Shown here in pieces: positions 59,250 to 64,000 of a stretch of 64,000 nt of DNA (position 1 is the stretch's first letter; each line of letters starts with the position of its first letter). The translations under genes were made by a program, and so were the position numbers. This DNA comes from CAZGOM01 sp964542875 (GTDB taxonomy: Bacteria > Planctomycetota > Phycisphaerae > Phycisphaerales > Phycisphaeraceae), in contig CAZIWA010000007.1 in assembly GCA_964542875.1 (NCBI GenBank), positions 1 to 64,000 of the forward strand, read 5' to 3'. The notes beneath the pieces were generated by a model that made no database searches, was not told the DNA's origin, and saw only the letters and a program-made list of their open reading frames with translations.

Positions 59250-60581
59250 TTACTTTCCCGCACCTGCGCGGCTACTCAACCAAGCCAACGCCTGTGTCCG
59301 ATCGACATGCTGGCCCATGAGCTGAAGATCATACGCCTCATCCAGCACTTTTTTGAACGCCGGCCCCGGCTTCATGCCCTGTGCGATCAAATCCTGCCCC
59401 GTCAAAAATGGCTCCGGGCGTACATCCTGCGCCTGAAGCTCCGGCGTTTCGTTGTCCACCACCTGCATCACCGCTCGGACGGCCATCACGTGCCCAAGCG
59501 CCCCGCCCAGTTGCAGCGCTTCGGGCGCGTATTGGCTGGCCAGCAGCCGCTTCTTCTGCGCAATGTTCAGTGACTGCCATCGCAGCACGCTTGGCAGCAG
59601 AAGGAATGCACCGTTGAAAGTTTCGGTCTGCTGATTGCTCAATGCGAGCGCGTTACGCAGACGCGCACCGGTGTCCGGCAGATCACGGTCGACAAACGCC
59701 TGGAGATGGCCATGAAGCCAATCCACCCGATCGCGCGCGCCCGGCCCCTCGCCCGGGTGCATGCTCGTGAGGCCCAGCCGGTCGATGGTCCACGCGGCTA
59801 GCGCCACAGGAAAGGCGCTGGCTCCCGGCAAACCCTCCAGGGTGGGCAACGGAACATTTTTGTGCGCTTCGTTAAGCGCAGGCCCATCCAGATTCAGCGA
59901 TTGCACAAGCGCAGCAGCCTGCGCCCTGCCAGGGCATGCGAGGCTGGCGCCCAGTTCCTGCCCGATGCGCTCGCGTGAAATCTGGCTCAGATAGCGCGCG
60001 TGCGTCTTGATGGCCGCCGCGGTGACAGGCTCAATCTCAAACCCCATGCGCGCGGCGAAGCGCACGGCCCGCAACATACGCAGGTAATCTTCCGCAAAGC
60101 GATCCGCAGGCGTGCCGATGGCCCGGATGATCTTGTTGGCCAGGTCTTCCCGGCCGTTGACGTAATCGATGATCCGCTGGGATTCATCCCTGGCCACCGG
60201 GTCTTCAAACATCCCATTGATGGTGAAGTCCCGTCTGATGGCATCTTCGCGCGCGTTGGTGAAAACCACTTTTCCTGGGTGCCGGCCGTCGGTGTAGTTG
60301 GACTCTGACCGGAAGGTGGCCACCTGGATCTCGTGCCCCATCAGGCGCACAAGCGCGACCCCGAAAGCCTCGCCGACAAAGCGTGCGCTGCGGAAAGTCT
60401 TCACCACGGTCTCGGGGTGCGCATCGGTGGCGACGTCGTAGTCCTTGGGCGTTTTGCCCAGGAGCCGATCCCGAACACACCCGCCTGCGAAATAAGCCAC
60501 ATGTCCGGCGTCCTGAAGGACCTTGATCACTTTGATCCCGGCATCGCGCGCGCTGAGTTTTTCAGGCTGTTCCTGAGACAT
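59250..60581 (-). CDS. cca: CCA-adding enzyme/poly(A) polymerase family nucleotidyltransferase
   Basis: Protein of 443 residues of the class II tRNA nucleotidyltransferase superfamily. The head domain has YFAGGCVRDRLLGKTPKDYD (the Asp-x-Asp metal site DYDVAT), FGVALVRLMGHEIQVATFRS and EDAIRRDFTINGMFEDP. The neck follows with FAEDYLRMLRAVRFAARMGF and RISRERIGQE-like QISRERIGQELGASL. The C-terminal 200 residues are helical and less conserved. It would repair or add the tRNA CCA end, or polyadenylate RNA; the two roles cannot be told apart by eye. Confidence 0.85.
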   Translation of the reverse strand: MSQEQPEKLSARDAGIKVIKVLQDAGHVAYFAGGCVRDRLLGKTPKDYDVATDAHPETVVKTFRSARFVGEAFGVALVRLMGHEIQVATFRSESNYTDGRHPGKVVFTNAREDAIRRDFTINGMFEDPVARDESQRIIDYVNGREDLANKIIRAIGTPADRFAEDYLRMLRAVRFAARMGFEIEPVTAAAIKTHARYLSQISRERIGQELGASLACPGRAQAAALVQSLNLDGPALNEAHKNVPLPTLEGLPGASAFPVALAAWTIDRLGLTSMHPGEGPGARDRVDWLHGHLQAFVDRDLPDTGARLRNALALSNQQTETFNGAFLLLPSVLRWQSLNIAQKKRLLASQYAPEALQLGGALGHVMAVRAVMQVVDNETPELQAQDVRPEPFLTGQDLIAQGMKPGPAFKKVLDEAYDLQLMGQHVDRTQALAWLSSRAGAGK

Positions 60582-60722
60582 GCGGGGAAGATTATCAGAT
60601 ATCCCCCGGCAGTTACATTCGATGAAATCGACGACATGCTCGCTCGAGGCATTAAACCCAAGTGCGACGCCTCATCACCCTGGCGGATATCCCCCTCACA
60701 AACAACGGTTCAACGACCGCCC

Positions 60723-60728
60723 TATAAT
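60723..60728 (+). promoter_or_regulatory. -10 box six bases before the DUF2892 start
   Basis: A perfect TATAAT is followed by CCCGGC and the ATG. Transcription should begin at the ATG itself, so the mRNA is expected to be leaderless. No clear -35 box or ribosome site is present. Confidence 0.6.
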
Positions 60729-60734
60729 CCCGGC

Positions 60735-60971
60735 ATGCAATGCAACATCGACGCCAAGGGCAAAGCCGTTCGTCTCTTCGCTGGAATCGCGTGCCTGGTG
60801 ATCGGCACCATGGTGGGCGTGCTGGCCATGTCCGGGGCGCTGGAAACGTCCGGAACCCGCGCGGCGAACATCGTCGCCGGGCTTCTCGTCTTCTCTGGCG
60901 CGTTCATGGTTTTTGAAGGCTGGTCGGGCTGGTGCGCACTTCGCGCCATGGGGATCAAGACAAAAATCTAG
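60735..60971 (+). CDS. DUF2892 (YgaP-like) small membrane protein
   Basis: Protein of 78 residues with two helices: AVRLFAGIACLVIGTMVGVL and ANIVAGLLVFSGAFMVFEGW. The opening MQCNIDAKGKAVR and the end GWCALRAMGIKTK match the DUF2892 pattern seen in rhodanese-linked YgaP and in stand-alone copies. The usual second Cys of the C-terminal end is missing. Function unknown. Confidence 0.75.
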   Translation: MQCNIDAKGKAVRLFAGIACLVIGTMVGVLAMSGALETSGTRAANIVAGLLVFSGAFMVFEGWSGWCALRAMGIKTKI

Positions 60972-60981
60972 CGCTCCCCGC

Positions 60982-61218
60982 TTAGATCCCCGCGGTGATC
61001 AGCCACGCCGCAAACCCAAGCAGAAACATCAACCCCGAACTCTTAAGCAAAAACCACATTGCTTTCGCCGGCACTTTTTTCGGGTCCGGTGTGGTGATGG
61101 CTTTGTAGCCGATCCCCACCATCATCATCAGAAATACTCCGAAAAAAAGCCAGTATTTTTCGATCGCAAGAGGATCCACAAACAATTTGTTGGCCAGCGT
61201 GAAGACGGCGAATGTCAT
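60982..61218 (-). CDS. Small membrane protein, partner of the DUF6677-like gene
   Basis: Protein of 78 residues with two helices (YWLFFGVFLMMMVGIGYKAI and SGLMFLLGFAAWLITAGI) joined by a Pro/Lys-rich loop (TTPDPKKVPAKA). I do not recognise it. Its ATG overlaps the upstream stop by four bases, so the two products probably act together. Confidence 0.65.
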   Translation of the reverse strand: MTFAVFTLANKLFVDPLAIEKYWLFFGVFLMMMVGIGYKAITTPDPKKVPAKAMWFLLKSSGLMFLLGFAAWLITAGI

Positions 61219-61691
61219 ACCGTGCCTCCTTGCGCGTCGGGCTGCGTGCCGTCGGTTTTCTTCTCACCCGGAGGCGGTTCCTTGGGCAGCGGAGTCAGGC
61301 TGCCGACGATTGCCATCAAATTCAAAAAACCTGCCACTGCGGTAAAGATCAGGCCCACTTCCTCTGGCCGGCCGCCGGTGTTGTCGATCATCGTCTGCGT
61401 AAAGTCCCCGGGCACGCTCGCCGGCCTGGCGCGCGCAGCCACGATGTTGAGCACCACGCCCGGCAGCGAACCGCGTTGCACCATGCCGGCCACTGGGTTG
61501 CGCGTGGCATCGCAAACTTGAATCCCCCCCACCAGCGTGCCGACAAAAATCAGCGACAACACCGCTCCCATCACCATCAACCCGCGTGCCGTCTGCCCCC
61601 GATGGAGATATCCCAACCCGGGAAACACCCATGCCAGCACCGCTGACGGAATGAAAAGCTGCTGTTCTCCTTGTTTGGACGGGCCGGTCAA
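61215..61691 (-). CDS. DUF6677-like membrane protein
   Basis: Protein of 158 residues. It begins with a soluble stretch, then AVLAWVFPGLGYLHRGQTAR, a TM2-like turn with Gly-Leu-Gly-Tyr, and the helix GLMVMGAVLSLIFVGTLVGG. A second helix (GLIFTAVAGFLNLMAIVGSL) comes before the Pro/Lys-rich tail. This layout fits a family known mainly from planctomycetes (DUF6677). Function unknown. Confidence 0.65.
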   Translation of the reverse strand: MTGPSKQGEQQLFIPSAVLAWVFPGLGYLHRGQTARGLMVMGAVLSLIFVGTLVGGIQVCDATRNPVAGMVQRGSLPGVVLNIVAARARPASVPGDFTQTMIDNTGGRPEEVGLIFTAVAGFLNLMAIVGSLTPLPKEPPPGEKKTDGTQPDAQGGTV

Positions 61692-61792
61692 TGCGTGGCT
61701 CCAGGGGGCTGTTTCATGGGCAAAAAAGGCGCAAACGACGTTGGGGATTTACGCCCCGGATTCTTAACAAAACAATTTCACCTTGGGCCTGA

Positions 61793-61820
61793 TTGACAAT
61801 CCCATACGGCACGATAGTGT
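61793..61820 (+). promoter_or_regulatory. Promoter of the acidic protein gene
   Basis: TTGACA (61793-61798) and TAGTGT (61815-61820) with a 16-base spacer lie 25 bases before the ATG, which also has a GGAG ribosome site. Confidence 0.6.
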
Positions 61821-61845
61821 AACCGCGTAATCGGTGCGGAGAAAC

Positions 61846-62196
61846 ATGGCTCGCACGCACCCACCAGGATCGGATTATTCACGGAGACAGGCGATGCTCG
61901 AACTGCTGAACCCCAAAATGGACGAAGAGTTGATGGAAGCCCGGGGCACAACCCCCTGGGGCGCTGGCACGATCGAAATGGCTAAGCGCGACGATGACGA
62001 CGATGAATTCTTCGACGAAGACGCCGAGGCGGACGACGACGATGATCTCGACGATGACGACGACGACGATGATGACGATTACTTCGACGACGAAGACGAT
62101 GATGAATTCGATGACGACGACGAACTCGGCGACGACGATGAACTCGACGACGACGATGAAGAAGAATTCGACGACGTCGATGACGACGAAGAATAA
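61846..62196 (+). CDS. Highly acidic Asp/Glu-rich protein
   Basis: Protein of 116 residues; ATG at 61846 with GCGGAGA upstream. Residues 1-45 are ordinary (MLELLNPKMDEELMEARG and AGTIEMAKR), while residues 46-116 are almost all Asp and Glu with a few Phe, Leu and Tyr. The acidic tail comes from GAC/GAT repeats and cannot be assigned to a family. It resembles RNA polymerase delta-like or histone-chaperone-like acidic tails, and could bind basic proteins or divalent metals. It has its own promoter and terminator, so it is a real unit. Confidence 0.75.
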   Translation: MARTHPPGSDYSRRQAMLELLNPKMDEELMEARGTTPWGAGTIEMAKRDDDDDEFFDEDAEADDDDDLDDDDDDDDDDYFDDEDDDEFDDDDELGDDDELDDDDEEEFDDVDDDEE

Positions 62197-62240
62197 TCCC
62201 CTTGGGCTTCACGGCCCATCGGCAATCCCCTAATGGATAA

Positions 62241-62273
62241 AGACCGGGACGCCCCTTTGCGGCGTCCCGGTCT
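62241..62273 (+). terminator. Terminator of the acidic protein gene
   Basis: AGACCGGGACGCC and GGCGTCCCGGTCT form a perfect 13-bp stem around CCTTTGC; the following T tract is short (CGTTTAT). Confidence 0.8.
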
Positions 62274-62321
62274 CGTTTATCATCAAGCCTGTTGCCCCAC
62301 CCAAACCCGCCAGAACACCGC

Positions 62322-62843
62322 ATGACCGCCCCACTGCCCTACAAAATCGCCGTCCTGTGCTACCTCTTCAACGAGCAGGGCCAAACGCTTCTGCTCCACA
62401 GAATCAAGCCGCCCAACAAGCACCTCTACTCCCCCATCGGCGGAAAACTGGAGCAGGCCGTCGGCGAAAGCCCCACACACTGCGCCGCCAGGGAAATCTT
62501 TGAAGAAGCCGGCGTCACCGTCGAGCACAAAGACCTCCATCTCACCGGGATCGTTTCAGAATCCGGCTTCCAGGGAAGCGCCCACTGGCTCATGTTCCTT
62601 TATGAAGTAACCCGGCCCGTCACCGTCATCCCGACCTCCTTTCATGAAGGCACGCTGGAGTGGTATTCCCGGGAGCAGATCGATGCCCTTCCCATTCCCG
62701 ATTCCGACCGGCTGGTCATCTGGCCTCTTTTCTGGCAGTACCGCCGATCGTTTTTCTGCGCCCATCTGGACTGCCAGGGAGACAAAATCGTCCAGTGGCG
62801 CATCGAACAGCCCAGGCTGGATGTACGTACCGTTAAGGGTTGA
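62322..62843 (+). CDS. NUDIX hydrolase
   Basis: Protein of 173 residues; the ATG at 62322 is chosen because the fold begins at once (YKIAVLCYLFNEQGQTLLLH). The NUDIX box starts GGKLEQAVGES and continues REIFEEAGV, with the Glu pairs that bind Mg2+. It hydrolyses a nucleoside diphosphate linked to some group; layout and C-terminal part (VIPTSFHEGTLEWYSREQID) resemble 8-oxo-dGTPase/MutT-like proteins. It has no signal peptide. The exact substrate is unknown. Confidence 0.92.
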   Translation: MTAPLPYKIAVLCYLFNEQGQTLLLHRIKPPNKHLYSPIGGKLEQAVGESPTHCAAREIFEEAGVTVEHKDLHLTGIVSESGFQGSAHWLMFLYEVTRPVTVIPTSFHEGTLEWYSREQIDALPIPDSDRLVIWPLFWQYRRSFFCAHLDCQGDKIVQWRIEQPRLDVRTVKG

Positions 62844-62936
62844 CGCCCGCCCGGCAATAGTTTGATTATTATGTTTCTAGCCCGGCTGGGCTCTCTCACA
62901 TCGGCATCACTACACCCAGGGGCATCGGCTTTACCC

Positions 62937-63728
62937 ATGAAAACATCGACCCTTATCGCAGCAATCACCGCCAGCGCCCTCCTGTGTCTCTCAGGGTGCG
63001 ACAAGTCAGACCCCAAAGGCAACTCCGCAGGCCTGGTGGCCGTTGTGGACATGTCCCGCCTCCAGGAAGAGACCGGTTTTAACAAGAGCCGTGTCGACCA
63101 GCTCAAAAAACTGCAGGACCAGCTTGAACCTCAGTTCACCAACATGCAGCAAGGCGTGAAGAACGCGCTCACCAAGGAAGCCGAAGCGATGGGCAAGTTC
63201 CCCACGCCGGCTCAGCAAGCCAAGTTTGAACAGATGCGCGCCAGCTACAGCCAGATGATCGAAGACAAATACACGCAGATCCAGACCCAGCTTCAGCAGC
63301 GGGATATGGAACTGCAGGTTCAGTTCCGCCAGAAAGTACACGATGCAATCTCCACCGCAGCCTCTGAACGCGGCATGAGCGTCGTGATCGAAATGGGCCC
63401 GTGGATGGTCGCCGCTTCGGATGAATCCAACGTCACTTCAGCCGCGCTCTCGAAGCTCAAGGCCTCGGGGGTTTCCTTTGACGGCATGCCAGGCGGCGTC
63501 CCCGGCTCCCCCGGCATTCCCGGTGTGCCCGGCACGGCCCCCGGCACCGCGCCGGGCTTTGGCCCCGGTGCTGCCCCCGGCGGATACGGCGGTTTTCAAA
63601 CCGGCCCCAGCTACCCCGGCGCCCCCGTGCAAAACACTCGCCCGGTGCTGCCGGGCACCGGTCCGACACCTCCGCCCGCACCGGCCCCCGTCGCCCCTGC
63701 CCCGGCTCCCGCCACGCAGCCGCAGTAA
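62937..63728 (+). CDS. Skp/OmpH-like lipoprotein with Pro/Gly-rich tail
   Basis: Protein of 263 residues. The ATG at 62937 starts a lipoprotein signal (MKTSTLIAAITASALLCLSGC) with the Cys as the lipidation site, so it should be anchored to a membrane. Residues about 30-150 resemble Skp/OmpH chaperones (LVAVVDMSRLQEETGFNKSR and a long Gln-rich helical stretch with coiled-coil character), then ISTAASERGMSVVIEMGP. The last 70 residues are Pro/Gly/Ala-rich low complexity. It may help export or assembly of envelope proteins. Confidence 0.75.
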   Translation: MKTSTLIAAITASALLCLSGCDKSDPKGNSAGLVAVVDMSRLQEETGFNKSRVDQLKKLQDQLEPQFTNMQQGVKNALTKEAEAMGKFPTPAQQAKFEQMRASYSQMIEDKYTQIQTQLQQRDMELQVQFRQKVHDAISTAASERGMSVVIEMGPWMVAASDESNVTSAALSKLKASGVSFDGMPGGVPGSPGIPGVPGTAPGTAPGFGPGAAPGGYGGFQTGPSYPGAPVQNTRPVLPGTGPTPPPAPAPVAPAPAPATQPQ

Positions 63729-63846
63729 GCCCTGCGGGCTGCGCCTCCCATAGGTGAATCAAACGCACGGGCGTTTCAGGCAGATATCAATTTTCTCCAT
63801 CCCTTTGCCATCACGCCGAAGCTCGGGTTAAATAACGTTTTCATGT

Positions 63847-63870
63847 GGTTTGGCACCGTTTTGCCAAACC
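63847..63870 (+). promoter_or_regulatory. Inverted repeat upstream of the last gene
   Basis: GGTTTGGCA (63847-63855) and TGCCAAACC (63862-63870) are perfect 9-base arms with a 6-base spacer, 35 bases before the ATG at 63905. This resembles an operator for a sugar-responsive regulator. Confidence 0.5.
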
Positions 63871-63904
63871 CGGCCAGGATGTCATGCCTCGCAAAGGATC
63901 AACA

Positions 63905-64000
63905 ATGGCGAAGTCGAAAAAGAAGACACGTTACGCGGTTGTCGGCACAGGCGGCCGTTGCCTGATGTTTATTGACCCCATCTGCTCACGCTTCCCCGAA
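63905..64000 (+). CDS. Start of a Gfo/Idh/MocA family oxidoreductase (cut by window edge)
   Basis: Thirty-two codons are visible: a basic lead (MAKSKKKTRYAVVGTGGR) with the VVGTGGR motif of the Rossmann fold, then CLMFIDPICSRF. The ribosome site AAAGGATC lies before the ATG. The C-terminal part is beyond the window, so the family is judged from the Rossmann start alone. Confidence 0.6.
   Translation, partial: MAKSKKKTRYAVVGTGGRCLMFIDPICSRFPE

Noticed and set aside
61994..62323. Frames rich in Thr/Met or Arg/His over the acidic gene
   Set aside because: They are out-of-frame or antisense readings of the GAC/GAT repeats of the acidic protein.

Overview
The window looks like chromosomal DNA of a planctomycete, most likely of the class Phycisphaerae. 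This is inferred from gene content, not from a marker gene. The signs are many prepilin-type (H-X9-DG-like) secreted proteins, several large DUF4838 carbohydrate-active proteins, a Cys4 zinc-ribbon membrane protein of a common planctomycete type, a divergent sigma-70 factor, a Gly-rich RRM protein, and a beta-RFAP synthase/DUF447 pair that points to tetrahydromethanopterin-type C1 cofactors. Coding density is high. I see no rRNA, tRNA, CRISPR array, transposase or phage gene.

Region by region. (1) 0.2-16.3 kb is a carbohydrate-utilisation locus: three DUF4838 proteins, a GntR/LacI-type regulator, a pseudopilin, a GH20-like hydrolase, a sugar phosphate isomerase, a DUF1961 protein, a zinc-ribbon membrane protein and a beta-propeller protein resembling oligogalacturonate lyase. 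A structured minus-strand stretch with a 10-codon ORF and a terminator lies at 12.8-13.0 kb. (2) 16.3-25.8 kb holds a copper amine oxidase, a sigma factor, Mn-type superoxide dismutase, an aldo/keto reductase, an RRM protein and a small glycosyltransferase operon. (3) 25.9-32.7 kb holds the DUF447/beta-RFAP synthase pair, a CbiM-like permease, a Gfo/Idh oxidoreductase, a TIM-barrel hydrolase-like protein and a His-rich NicO-type Ni/Co transporter. (4) 33.0-37.0 kb is a tandem array of four full-length pseudopilin paralogues with two miniature genes between the third and fourth. (5) 37.1-48.7 kb holds a DUF1854-containing ABC exporter, a YkvA protein, a 1256-residue secreted protein, AraC and FadR-type regulators around another pseudopilin, and a PhyH-type dioxygenase under a clear palindromic operator. 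(6) 48.9-55.0 kb is nuoJKLMN, the membrane half of complex I. (7) 55.1-64.0 kb holds housekeeping and unknown genes: a ROK kinase, a stand-alone NrdJ-like C-terminal domain, a CCA-adding enzyme family member, small membrane proteins, a very acidic protein, a NUDIX hydrolase, a Skp-like lipoprotein, and the start of a Gfo/Idh oxidoreductase cut by the window edge.

Taken together, the genes suggest a heterotroph that breaks down complex glycans outside the cytoplasm (DUF4838, GH20-like, lyase-like and other secreted proteins). The products appear to be fed through Gfo/Idh oxidoreductases, isomerases and a ROK kinase, with separate sugar-responsive regulators (GntR/LacI, AraC/cupin, FadR). The most unusual features are the tandem pseudopilin array with Asp in place of Glu5, the structured RNA/10-codon ORF, the stand-alone ribonucleotide-reductase C-terminal domain, and several genes whose -10 boxes sit so close to the ATG that leaderless transcripts are likely.
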